Source: Euperipatoides rowelli
Lineage: Eukaryota; Onychophora; Udeonychophora; Euonychophora; Peripatopsidae
Length of the DNA stretch: 11,205 nucleotides
Assembly: GCA_003024985.2 (NCBI GenBank)
Contig: PXIH01S0013805.1
Direction: 5' to 3' (one strand)
Shown: one piece after another, positions 1-8,475 of the stretch
Layout of the letters: every line of letters begins with the position of its first letter
Numbering within the stretch: position 1 is the stretch's first letter
Position numbers and translations under genes: made by a program
The notes under the pieces: generated by a model
The model's database searches: none
The model's input: the letters and a program-made list of their open reading frames with translations, nothing else
What the model was told of the DNA's origin: nothing

Positions 1-1090
1 AATTTTGGGAATTGGAGATGATGAGTACCTTTTTGTTCTGCTTTTTGGTTTACTTATTTTATTAGAGTGTCTTGTGACTCTACCCGTACTAACCAGCCTA
101 TTATCCGGCAACATATAAGGATAGGTTTTCATAAATTTTATTGCGTATTTTTTAAATAAACTTTTCCTCCTATTTTCTAGAGATTCTAAACTTAGCAAAT
201 TTAAGCATTCATAGTAATTAGTGTATTTGTTTCCCATGATAATTCTGACTAACCTTTTTTGAATAGATTCTAAAGTATCTATTTGTGATTTTATTATAGA
301 GTTAGTCCAAACCATGCAGCAGTACTCCAGGCCTGGTCAGATATACAAGCAATAAACTCTCACAAGCAAATCCTTTCTCATACTCACATTGCACAGCCTA
401 TACAGAATGTAATTTTTTTTTTTTTTGCGTTAGACATTAACTCTATTTGAGCATCCCACTTCAGATTGGACTGAATGATCACTCCTATTATTTTGCACTG
501 TTTTGCCTCTCCTAAACAAACATCCCCTATTTTTATGTAGAAACTATATGTATCTCTCATAAAGCAATGCATCATATATTGACACTTCTGGGTATTTAAT
601 GACATTTTAGCGTTTAATGAGTCTGCTAGTAATGATTTCATTATTTTCTGTGGCAAACTCCCATCCTCTTTAGCTGTTTGTGAACATAAAATAGTCAAGT
701 CATCAACGTATTTAAGACTTGGCCATAAGCTGCTGCTATTTCATTCACCACTATCAAAAATATCATGCCCCCTACACTGAGCCCTGAGGGGTTCCATTAG
801 AGCATTTGATTAATCCAGATGAGTATTTATCCTTATTTTTAATCACAATAGATCTATTCGTGAGAAATGAAATTACCCATTTAACCACTGATGATTGAAT
901 ATTAAAATCTATTAATTTTTTGACAGTAAATGATCCACTACGTCAAAAGCTTTGGTAAAATCTGTCACTAATGCTGTTACTNTGTTTCCTGCCTTTTCAA
1001 GATTTTTTGTGATGTAATCCAGATAAAATGTAATGTAATGTTCAGCAGATCTTACTGGCAGACCTCCAAATTGGCATTTATCAATCTTTT
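1..1090 (-). mobile_element. Non-LTR retrotransposon fragment (CR1/Jockey-type reverse transcriptase), broken
   Basis: Read on the minus strand, this stretch encodes the middle and C-terminal parts of a LINE reverse transcriptase. In order: CQFGGLPVRSAEHY near 1080-1040; DFTKAFD near 962-941; GTPQGSV near 797-775; and the catalytic box YVDD at 710-699, followed by LTILCSQ. After these come IIGVIIQSNLKWDAQIE near 510-455, then a C-terminal segment with EYCCMVWTNSI and LESIQKRLVRIIM between about 330 and 225. The longest open piece is 104 codons (698-384). This motif order is that of CR1/Rex1/Jockey-group elements, in which the second catalytic aspartates lie in (F/Y)xDD. The copy is dead: a TAG follows GTPQGSV, and the frame shifts several times. 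Its 5' end is lost near 1090, as is usual for LINEs, and its 3' end lies beyond the left edge, so no tail or target duplication can be seen. The exact clade is not resolved. Confidence 0.85.
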
Positions 1091-1509
1091 ATCGCAAGTC
1101 ACCCCTAACACCTCTCAATAATGTTGTGAGCAACTCCTTGTAACATGGTTCACTGTGACCTTGTACAAATTAATCTCATTTTGACTTCAATGAAATCATT
1201 ATTGATAGCAAGACTAAACTAATATAGGATAAAGCTGAAATGGGTTAATTTTGTATTTCTCCTTTCACTAATTTATTAGCTAGACAACCCTGTCCCAGCT
1301 ATCAAAGCCTAGCAGTTGACAAAATATTGCTAACTGAAGATATGAAAGACTGAATGATAGGGGTAAACGTGATGATATAAAATATATAAATGATATTTAA
1401 AAAATTACTTTAACACTATCTGAGATACAATTCCGTAAGTAGCCTGTATACTACCACTTTCTTGAACTTCATACCTTGACCATACTCAACAGTAACCTTC
1501 TAAAAGTAT
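1091..1509. other. Unassigned AT-rich spacer
   Basis: This lies between the 5'-truncated LINE and the last recognisable motif of the minus-strand relic. It probably includes the decayed or lost C-terminus of that relic, since the family's usual C-terminal sequence after the GRKTAF motif is not seen. No convincing coding segment, RNA gene or terminal repeat was found on either strand. Confidence 0.4.
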
Positions 1510-1809
1510 ACAATATTCTGATAAAATGCAGTTTTTCTTCCCTCTGCCATAGAATTTTGATTTGGGTCACATCCAGTTATAGAATGAAAAGCAAGAATCC
1601 ATATAAAGGTTGCATTGTGTTCCTTGATGAGCCCAGTTTGACCCACAGCTGTTTACACTGTATCCACTGCTCCAAAACTCAGGGCCAAAACACTACGGTA
1701 CATCTATGTACACTTTTTTTATCATGATGTTTTGAAGAGCTTATTGGATACCGTCATAAGCATGAAGAAAAATTCTAGTATCTGCTTCTTGCTGGTTGCA
1801 GGGTGACAG

Positions 1810-1847
1810 ATTCATAAAGCTTTCTATCATTCATAAAGCTTTCTATC
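1810..1847. repeat. 19-bp perfect tandem duplication inside the relic
   Basis: The 19-mer ATTCATAAAGCTTTCTATC occurs at 1810-1828 and again at 1829-1847 with no mismatch. Nineteen is not a multiple of three, so the duplication adds a frameshift to the relic gene just upstream (in gene sense) of the EADTR motif. The lack of divergence suggests a recent slip or microduplication after the gene had already lost function. Confidence 0.95.
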
Positions 1848-3150
1848 CATGAGTCACAACTATTTTGCAAGGAAAACTATTCTTGGAGAAGACTTTTGCT
1901 TTGATAATAAAAAGCTGCTGCTTGTTCTCATCCACCCACAATAATGTTTTCGAGTCACAAGGTCTCATTATTTTCTCTCTTGACTTTTACCAGGGAATCT
2001 GTACATCTCTTTATCCGGGCACTTAGTTTGAGGCTGTCTTCTTTGTAAACGTCAAAAATAACATCCAAACATTGAACTTCTTGAGTGAAATATTTTTTTT
2101 ATGTAATCAGTATATTTCACAGCATACACAAGAAGAACCCTGTATCTGGGTATACATAGTGAACCATGGCTGGGCCATCAAAAACAACCATTGATACACC
2201 TTCAGGAATTGTTTGATGAGGGGCATCTGAGTTTACCTCTCCTAATATGTCGAGAAATTCAGATTTGACTCCAGATAGCACATTTTCTGTAGTGGCTCAT
2301 GAAGAATGTGGCACAGATAAATTACTATATGTAAGAAATGTGTTGAGGTCTCCATCTCACTTTGGCTTGCTATGTACATTCTTGAAAATAACCCTCAATC
2401 GTGTTTCAAAGCTGCAATATATTTTTTCCCTTTAGATCTATGTTTCACAGGCCACTACTCATAAGTGTCAACCCGTTCTTTTGAACAGTGTGTTAAAGAA
2501 GAATTGTCCTTGATACAAGCCATCTTTCCATAAATTGAGTGTTATGTTCCTTGCCCAGGTGTTTGATTGTCTTCAATGCAGAAGAGATAGCAGTAAAACA
2601 ATCAAGTTCCCCACCATTGTATCCGTAAAGGGGTTACCCATTTTTTGTATAACCACAGCCATTGACTTTACATAATTCAGGAACCATAGTTGCTTATGAG
2701 GTTTGTCTTCATGGTGACAAATGTCAATATCACCTTTTATGATGGCATTATTCTACTCAAGTCTCTCATCGAGTGGCTTTCTTGCAAACACTCTTGAAGA
2801 GTTAACAGTAAAATTTGATATGCAGAATTCTTTATAGATCTGAGGGTTTGTAGTCTGAAGAGTATATAATACATGTCAAGTAGGTGAATAGCAACAGCTC
2901 TGGCATTATTAACATATTCTGTAGCACAAAAAAGCCAGTGAAGGTTATGTAGTGATTATATGGGTATAAATGGAAATCCCAGTGTGTACTGATCTGTTCA
3001 ATATAACTATATGTTGCTCTAATCAAAGGATCATATCCCATAAATGGGAACTGAAGGTTTTGTGAACAAGAGATTCAAACCTCTCATTAAATGTCAGCGG
3101 AGGATCATGGTCATATTCTTTGTAAGCTTGTGATGAAGGTGAAACAGCAC

Positions 3151-3155
3151 ATGTG
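3151..3155. repeat. Target-site duplication, left copy (ATGTG)
   Basis: ATGTG sits immediately before the TGTTGA start of the 5' LTR and is repeated exactly after the 3' LTR at 6822-6826. Five base pairs is the usual length for Ty1/copia integrases. Removing the element with one copy gives minus-strand sequence reading HxITAHAVSPSSQAYKEY, which rejoins the relic family motif in frame. This is strong support for the boundary. Confidence 0.92.
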
Positions 3156-3757
3156 TGTTGATATTTTGATTCTCTTCTATTTTTTGTTTGTTTGGATTGA
3201 GATTGGGTTTATTAATTGTTACTAATATTAGTGATAAAAATTTATAAACTTATATTAATGTTTAGCCTTTAAGACAGGGAGACATATTATGTGGCCAGTT
3301 CTCCTAGAAAAGGGGGAGAAATAGAATTCTTAACATCTTCAATGTCTCTATATATTTTGTTGCTTGAGGGTTTGTTATGACTAAAGTTATAGGGGGAGCA
3401 ATGGTCAGGCTGTGTGATAAATGTTGAGACTGTACTATAGAGTGAATGTTGATATCACTATGATCTCATTCTCGTTTTTCTTGTGTGTGATCTGAACCAC
3501 CATATTTTTATATATGCAGTGTAATTCAACATTAGTACATTAAATGTATTTTAATCTACCATAATTTGGTGTGTATTTTAGTTCATAATCCCATCTATAC
3601 AACCAGGTAATTATATTATATGTTTACCAGTACACATATGAACTTTTATTGTATAATTATATACATAGTATTAATAGTATTGCTCAATGTAGAAAATTTC
3701 GTTTCTTACATTTTAATTAATAATAGTGATTTAAACATATTTAAATAACCTACAAGA
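3156..3757 (+). repeat. 5' LTR of the copia element (602 bp)
   Basis: It starts TGTTGA and ends TACAAGA, where identity with the 3' LTR stops (GCCTGAAG follows here, ATGTGCAG after the 3' LTR). It matches 6155-6821 along its whole length, with scattered differences of about 7% by hand count and one length difference of about 65-70 bp near 3687. TATA-like runs (TATATATTTTG near 3350, TTTTTATATATGC near 3505) are possible promoter elements but not proven. Two GGGGGAG runs (near 3312 and 3392) resemble the polypurine tract and recur in the 3' LTR. The 3' end AAGA departs from the canonical CA. Confidence 0.93.
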
Positions 3758-3817
3758 GCCTGAAGAAAAGAATAATTAAAAATGTATAAAATTTAGTTAG
3801 TTATTATATAACTTGCC
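3758..3817 (+). other. Copia 5' leader; primer-binding site not identified
   Basis: This is a 60-base AT-rich leader between the 5' LTR and the gag start codon. It begins GCCTGAAGAAAAG. I see neither the TGG expected next to the LTR for a site pairing with a tRNA 3' end, nor the anticodon-arm match used by Drosophila copia with initiator tRNA-Met. The primer site is either decayed or of an unfamiliar type. Confidence 0.5.
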
Positions 3818-4586
3818 ATGGAAAATAAAAATTACAATTTTATAAAGCTCACAGGCGAAAATTACTTTATATGGCGAATGAAAGTCCAACTAGTTCTCCA
3901 AAAGGAGAAGTTATGGCAAGTGGTAGATGGTTAAATACCAGCAACCTTGCCAGTCGATTGAAATGTACAGGATATGAGCGCTAGAGCCACCATTGGACTA
4001 CTACTTGATGACCAGGTCCTGATAAGCATTGGCTGCTGTAGCACAGCCAGAGAAATGTGGTCGAAACTAAAAACTGCTATACCAACACACCAACCTAACA
4101 AATAAACTGTGCTTACTAAAAAAGACTTTATGGTTGCCACTACGATGATTATCAAAATATGGAAACCTACCTTAACAAAATTAAAGAACTGTATGAGCAA
4201 TTAAAAATATGTGGGGAGGAAATTAAACCTTATCATCTTGTGGCGGTAATCCTATGTGGTTTACCCACTAAATTTGAAACAATTGTAACAACACCGGAGC
4301 AAAAGGATGAAAAAGATCTCAACCCGAGTACGTAAGTGAAAAGTTACGGGTCGAAGCTAGCAGAAGGACCTACATGGACAACAATGTTTCAGATCTGAGC
4401 TTAGCCATGGGAGCCACCTACGTGAAAAAAGAAACCAAATACCGAAACAAAATAGTCTGTAATGCTTGTGGTCGTGAAGGTCACATCAAGAGATACTGCC
4501 CAAATGATGAGAAGATTAATAAACAAATCTCAGACGAAAGATGCCTTACAAACAGAAGCTCCAACAGATGGAACCAAGAAAGTTAG
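3818..4586 (+). pseudogene. gag: Copia gag (UBN2/DUF4219-type capsid with CCHC zinc knuckle), broken
   Basis: ATG at 3818 opens with the copia gag N-terminal signature (NYNFIKLTGENYFIWRMK), in which a short basic and polar lead precedes LxGxNYxxW. A first TAA is at 3932. The same frame continues with ARATIGLLLDD and STAREMWSKLK to about 4110. The frame then shifts near 4135 to YLNKIKELYEQLKICGEEI and LCGLPTKFE, a hallmark of the UBN2 gag domain. It shifts again near 4333 into a 70-codon open piece holding the nucleocapsid knuckle CNACGREGHIKRYC (4458-4499, C-x2-C-x4-H-x4-C). The family's role is to form the cytoplasmic virus-like particle and bind element RNA. At least two frameshifts and several stops exclude a working product. 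Confidence 0.88.
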
Positions 4587-5050
4587 GCTATATGACCTTT
4601 GGTAACCCAGAACAGGAAGAACAACTTTATGATGAAATGAATGCTCTCAAACTGGAAGAAGAATGGGCAATGAGTGGCTGTGAAAACTCAGCCGCGAAAT
4701 CTAAAAACCCTAACACCTGGGTGATAGATTCAGGGGCCAGTACTCATATGACCCCACACAAGAACTTAATAAAAAACATAGTAAACTTGGATACACCTAG
4801 CTTAATCAATTTAGCACATGGAGATACCATTGAAGCACATGGAAGAGGAAAGTCAGAAATAGAAGTAACGGATAAGTTGGGAACCAAAACCTTACAAATC
4901 CATAACATGCTATGGGCACCAAAATTAACACAAAACCTAATATCTGTCAATGGACTATGTAGTGACGGTAAGAATGTAGAATTTGGAGAAACAGAGTGCC
5001 ATATAATGAAAGGGAAAACAATACTGGCCACAGGAAAAGCAAAAAAACAG
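4587..5050 (+). pseudogene. Copia aspartic protease domain
   Basis: This lies in the open frame running from 4541 to 5140. The active-site motif WVIDSGASTHMT is visible, with the catalytic aspartate codon at 4727-4729, followed by NLAHGDTIEAHGRG and MLWAPKLTQNLISV, both standard landmarks of copia proteases. The family cleaves the gag-pol polyprotein. It is entered by a frame change from the zinc-knuckle frame somewhere in 4541-4586 and left by another near 5050, where the sequence moves to the pre-integrase frame. Within the domain itself no stop is seen, making this and the integrase middle the best-preserved parts. Confidence 0.9.
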
Positions 5051-6160
5051 AGTGTACACCCTCATAGGAAATCACATCATAGAAAAGTTCTCTGCCTCTA
5101 TATGTATACATGGGTGGCACCAGAGATTAGGCCATCGTAGCTATGAAAATCTAAAGAAGATGGAAAGAAACAAACTTGCATATAATTTGATAAAACAAAA
5201 ATGCAACCACAGAGACTTCTGTGATATCTGCCCGCTAGGAAAAATGACCCAAAGAACATTCCACTCCCAACCAAAGGAAAATGAAAAGGAATTTGAAAAG
5301 ATAGTATCTGATGTATTAGCCCTGCCTCTTTGGGAGAAAACCGTTATATCCTAACTTTGATAGACCATGGAACAAATTACACACATGTGGAATTACTCAG
5401 ACACAAATTCGAAGTAAATAAAAAATTAATGCCATATCTTGAAAAAGGACAAAACAAGTTCAACCACTATCCTTAAATACTTAAGACAGATGGAGGGGGA
5501 GAATATGTAAACCAGGAAATGAGACAAAACTTAGACGCCCGAAAAATCACCCACCAGACTTCAGTGCCTAGGACTCCCCAACAAAATGGGAAGTCTGAAA
5601 GGATGAACAGGACACTCATGGAAATGGTGACAAATATTATAAAAGCTAAAGGACTAACTTTACAACTGTGGGGCGAGGCTGCTTTAACCGCAGCCTACAT
5701 ATACAATAGATTTAAACACAGCAACAGTAAACACACACCATATGAGTTATGGCATAAGAAACCTGATCTACAAAACAGAGTGTTAGGAAGCAAAACATTT
5801 GCCCTGATAAATAAAAATCCTCACACCAAGTTAGAGGGTCGAGCCACCCAGGGGATCATGGTGGGATACAGTAAGGACAAGAATGCTTATAGAATATGGA
5901 TACAGGGATCCTGAAAAATAACAAACTCTACTAGTGTAAAATTTGATAAGAGGACAGAACATATGAAACAACAATCAGTAAATACTGATGACCATATAGA
6001 TATTGAAATAGACCCATATTATGTAGACTCCCCTGAGATAAAACAGGAGCCGGAAGAGCAAGAACCTATAATTAACCCAAGGAGGTCAGCTAGAGGTAAA
6101 AAAGGCATACCTGCAGAGAAATTAACATTTAAAAAAAAAACAATTGAGGGGGAGTGTTGA
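5051..6160 (+). pseudogene. Copia GAG-pre-integrase and DDE integrase, broken, ending at the LTR
   Basis: The zinc-binding pre-integrase part shows WHQRLGH (5115-5135) and CDIC (5220-5231). A frameshift near 5325 leads to the rve catalytic core. There, the three acidic residues are visible: aspartate in LTLIDHG (codon 5363-5365), aspartate in KTDGGGEY (5489-5491) and glutamate in GKSERMNRT (5597-5599). PQQNGKSER is the usual core signature. The C-terminal part has LEGRATQGIMVGYS and AYRIW, typical of copia, then the acidic linker and RRSARGKKGIP that normally precedes the reverse transcriptase. In-frame stops occur at 5474 (TAA) and 5912 (TGA). The reading frame then ends at a TGA lying inside the 3' LTR start, with no RT. 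The three catalytic residues are kept, but the frame is broken. Confidence 0.9.
6131..6154 (+). promoter_or_regulatory. Polypurine tract of the copia element
   Basis: An A-run (6131-6140) is followed by CAATTGAGGGGGAG directly before the TGTTGA of the 3' LTR. A G-rich purine run ending at the LTR edge is the expected plus-strand primer for copia elements. It overlaps the last codons of the truncated pol frame. Confidence 0.85.
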
Positions 6161-6821
6161 GATTTCGATTCTCTTCTATTTTTTGTTTGTTTGAATTACA
6201 ATTGGGTTTATTAATTGTTACTAATATTAGTGATAAAAAATTACGAACTTATATTAATGTTTAGCCTTTAAGATGGAAATATATTATGTGGCCAGTTCTT
6301 CCTAGAAAAGGGGGAGAAATAGAATTCTTAACAACTTTAACATCTGTATATATTTTGTGCATGAGGGTTTGTTATGACTAAAGTTATAGGGGGAGCAATG
6401 GTCAGGCTGTGTGATAAATGTTGAGTCTGTACTATAGGGTGAATGTTGATATCACTATGATCTCATTCTTGTTTTTCTTGTGTGTGATCTGAACCACCAT
6501 ATTTTTATATATGCAGTTTAATTCATCACGAGTACATTAAATGTATTTTAATCTACCATAATTTGGTGTGTATTTTATTTCATAATCCCATCTATGCAAC
6601 CAGGTAATTATATTATATGTTTACCAGCATATCTATGAACTTTTATTGTATAATTATATACATTGTATTAATAGTATTGCTCAATTTACTTGAAAGCTAA
6701 AATTCCTTTGTTACAAGTTACCATGTGGAAATCTTGAACATCGTGCCAGGATATATATGAATTTCATTTCTTACATTTAGTTTACATTAGTGATTTAAAC
6801 ATATTTAAATAACCTACAAGA
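6155..6821 (+). repeat. 3' LTR of the copia element (667 bp)
   Basis: It begins TGTTGAGATTTCGATTC right after the polypurine tract and ends ACCTACAAGA before the ATGTG duplication. It aligns with 3156-3757. It carries about 65-70 bases, roughly 6687-6757, that are missing from the 5' LTR (TACTTGAAAGCTAAAATTCC onwards). Confidence 0.93.
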
Positions 6822-6826
6822 ATGTG
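6822..6826. repeat. Target-site duplication, right copy (ATGTG)
   Basis: This is an exact copy of 3151-3155, directly after the 3' LTR. On the minus strand the bases following it in the relic (ending ITAH) join those before the left copy (AVSPSSQAYK) in one frame. Confidence 0.92.
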
Positions 6827-7750
6827 CAGTTATTTAGTGGGCGTGAAGAGTTTTCTTTATATGTGCAATCTTTAGAAAAGCATCTGTTGTTCCACATCTA
6901 GCAACATTTGCCTGATCAAGAGCAGATGTCCACCCACTCTCACTTGAATATCTTCAAGGGCTTTCAGCAGTGCAAATATGATGTGCAGACCACCAAGCAT
7001 GATAACAACTTTGTCTTCACAATATTCATACGATCCAATCCACTGGACTTCTTTCATCAGCTTAAACAGTGGCTAGTCATATGTAATCACAGATACTTGA
7101 CCTGGCTTAAGGATGGCAATGTATTTTCTCACAATGTCAATAGCATGTCTTATAATGGCAAGGGGCTTAAAGGCATTTGGAAATAGTGGAAATAAAGAAG
7201 GCTGATGCTGTTTGTTATTCTTATTCATAAATGAAGAGTGATAGTAGCCCACGATGTGAAATTCTTTTGGATCAGGTGAAGATTTCCTCAAAATTTCACT
7301 TACATTAATATACCATTCTTTCTCTTTAACCACTGCAACATTTAGTGCATTATCTTTAGGCAAAATAAAAGGCGGTTTATTGGGTAGTGGGGATCTTTCT
7401 TTAAACCATTGATGGGAGAAACATGTGTATAGCTTGTGAGTAGTGCATTGGCTTTCAACGCACCCTGACACATCTGCAATACTTCTAGTTTTTTTTTGCC
7501 TGGATTTGAAGAGGTCAGATGATGGAAAAGGGACACAAGTCCCATGGAAAAATTCCATTACAGTTGGTGCACTAGGTTTATGATTAATGTAATGGGCAAA
7601 CAGATACAATTTTATTGAAATATACCACCACTGAGTTACCTAGATTGGCTGAAAGGATAATGACTCAGTCATTTGTGACAGACAGACCGAGATAATGCAT
7701 GGTATTGATTAGATATTTTGATCTTGTTTTTAAATATACAGAAAATGAAG

Positions 7751-7797
7751 AAAACAGGAGACACACCTTTCGCTACAGAAGGTGTGTCTCCTGTTTT
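7751..7797. repeat. Perfect 19-bp inverted repeat with 9-nt spacer (hairpin)
   Basis: The left arm AAAACAGGAGACACACCTT (7751-7769) and the right arm (7779-7797) are exact reverse complements, separated by TCGCTACAG. The hairpin lies inside the relic gene, where the minus strand reads NRRHTFCSERCVSPVFF. Both arms still fit the family's expected RRHT...P.PV region, so the palindrome has probably been made from gene sequence rather than inserted. There is no T-run after it, so it is not a terminator call. Confidence 0.95.
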
Positions 7798-8187
7798 GAA
7801 ATATGTCTCATGTGTTGAGAGTCTTTATGATGATGGTCTCCATAAATATTGTATGCTATAAGTTGTGCACTTATCAGAACAGATTAAGACACTCTTTAAT
7901 CATCACTTTGAATTGAGGATCTATTCAAATCATGTTGTTTACAGAGGTAAGAAGAGAACTGGGCAATGAGTTTTTCTGGAAGTCTGGAGGAAAATAATAT
8001 AATTGGAGAGTCCTAGAATTTTGCAAGTTTAAAATATCTAGCCAAATTATTTTAGCTACCCTAGCAGTAAAAAATCTTCCACTTCTGAATCAAATGCCAT
8101 GTTGTCTAAGAGCTTTGCAAATTAACTTATTTGGTACAATAATAATGTTCTGACCCTCTCCGTGTGAATCAAATTCTGGGAAATAAC

Positions 8188-8475
8188 CAGGGGTGTCTGA
8201 ATGCAGGGAGCCTGGGAGCCATGGCTCCTGAAAAATATGAGCTGGCTCCTGAAAAAAATGAGCTGGCTCCTGAAAAAAAAGATTAATTTTAATCTTTAAT
8301 GACCTTCACCAATAACATCAGTATAATAAAGTTTATCTAAAAATTAAATACATGTTACAATAGTTTTTCTTGCTTTATCAATAATTGTTCCCCCCTTTTT
8401 CCTTTTGCCACTTCTTACCTGGCTCCTAACAATTTTTGCTGGCTCATGAACTTTTGGAAGATTTGGACACCCCTG
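8188..8475. mobile_element. hAT-type MITE (288 bp, non-autonomous)
   Basis: The element starts CAGGGGTGTCTGAAT and ends ATTTGGACACCCCTG, giving inverted terminal repeats with 13 of 15 matching bases, the outer 10 perfect. CAGGGG-type ends and an 8-bp target duplication are characteristic of the hAT superfamily. No transposase fragment is present, so it would have depended on an autonomous relative. Inside are a tandem repeat and a GGAGCCATGGCTCC palindrome. It sits within the relic gene and restores its reading when removed. Confidence 0.88.
8215..8283. repeat. Palindrome and three 21-bp tandem units inside the MITE
   Basis: GGAGCCATGGCTCC (8215-8228) is a perfect palindrome. Units beginning GGCTCCTGAAAAA and ending GAGCT lie at 8223-8243 and 8244-8264, with a partial third at 8265-8283. 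Related TGGCTCCTAAC and TGGCTCATGAAC motifs recur near 8420-8450. Subterminal repeats in hAT elements can be transposase binding sites; that role here is inference. Confidence 0.85.

Larger units (their letters stand above)
1510..3155 (-). pseudogene. Relic of an uncharacterised metazoan multi-copy gene, C-terminal half
   Basis: This is the downstream half of a minus-strand relic split by the copia element. With frame changes, the segments in order are: QAYKEYDHDPPLTFNERFES (about 3125-3060); KSMAVVIQKMGNPFTD (2675-2625); ALKTIKHLGKEHNTQFMERW (2585-2520); KKYIAALKHD, stop, GLFSRMYIAS (2425-2360); IPEGVSMVVFDGPAMVHYVY (2205-2145); DVYKEDSLKLSARIKR (2060-2010); LLWVDENKQQLF (1945-1905); LSPCNQQEADTRIFLHA (1809-1759); FHSITGCD (1590-1566); and GRKTAF (1550-1530). 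From memory, the same order and spacing occur in a large uncharacterised protein family repeated in cnidarian, mollusc and fish genomes, with consensus motifs EADTR, DTDV, FHAxTGCD and GxGKKTAW. At least eight in-frame stops and several frameshifts make it non-functional. The DTDV block is degraded. No introns are apparent. Function is unknown; a nuclease-like fold is my inference. Confidence 0.82.
3156..6821 (+). mobile_element. Ty1/copia LTR retrotransposon lacking RT and RNase H, degenerate
   Basis: This is a 3,666-bp element with two direct LTRs (602 and 667 bp), a 5-bp target duplication and a polypurine tract. Its internal region of about 2.4 kb encodes, in copia order, gag with zinc knuckle, DSGAS aspartic protease, GAG-pre-integrase and DDE integrase. 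The order protease-integrase places it in Ty1/copia rather than Ty3/gypsy. Only about 240 bases separate the end of the integrase region from the 3' LTR. The reverse transcriptase and RNase H domains, normally 1.7 kb or more, are therefore absent. Frameshifts and stops break every domain, so this copy is dead. It lies antisense to the relic gene it interrupts. It could be an internal deletion of an autonomous element or one copy of a non-autonomous family; one copy cannot decide. Confidence 0.93.

Noticed and set aside
1476-1727. 83-codon plus-strand open frame, cysteine- and histidine-rich
   Set aside because: It is antisense to the TGCD and GRKTAF motifs of the relic; the cysteines do not form a regular zinc-binding pattern.
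2832-3041. 69-codon minus-strand open frame as a separate small membrane protein
   Set aside because: It is on the relic's strand and inside its span, and follows QAYKEYDHDPP after a frame change, so it is better read as part of the same decayed gene.
3931-4200. 89-codon minus-strand open frame over gag
   Set aside because: It is antisense to the recognisable copia gag domain and has no motif of its own.
4744-5031. 95-codon minus-strand open frame over the protease
   Set aside because: It is the shadow of the plus-strand protease, which carries the DSGAS active site and standard flanking motifs.
3156-6821. Element as Ty3/gypsy or an endogenous retrovirus
   Set aside because: Integrase follows protease directly, the protease has the copia DSGAS context, the gag is of UBN2 type, and there is no envelope-like frame.
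7751-7797. Hairpin as a transcription terminator or CRISPR repeat
   Set aside because: There is no T-run after the stem, no second copy and no array; the context is a eukaryotic pseudogene.
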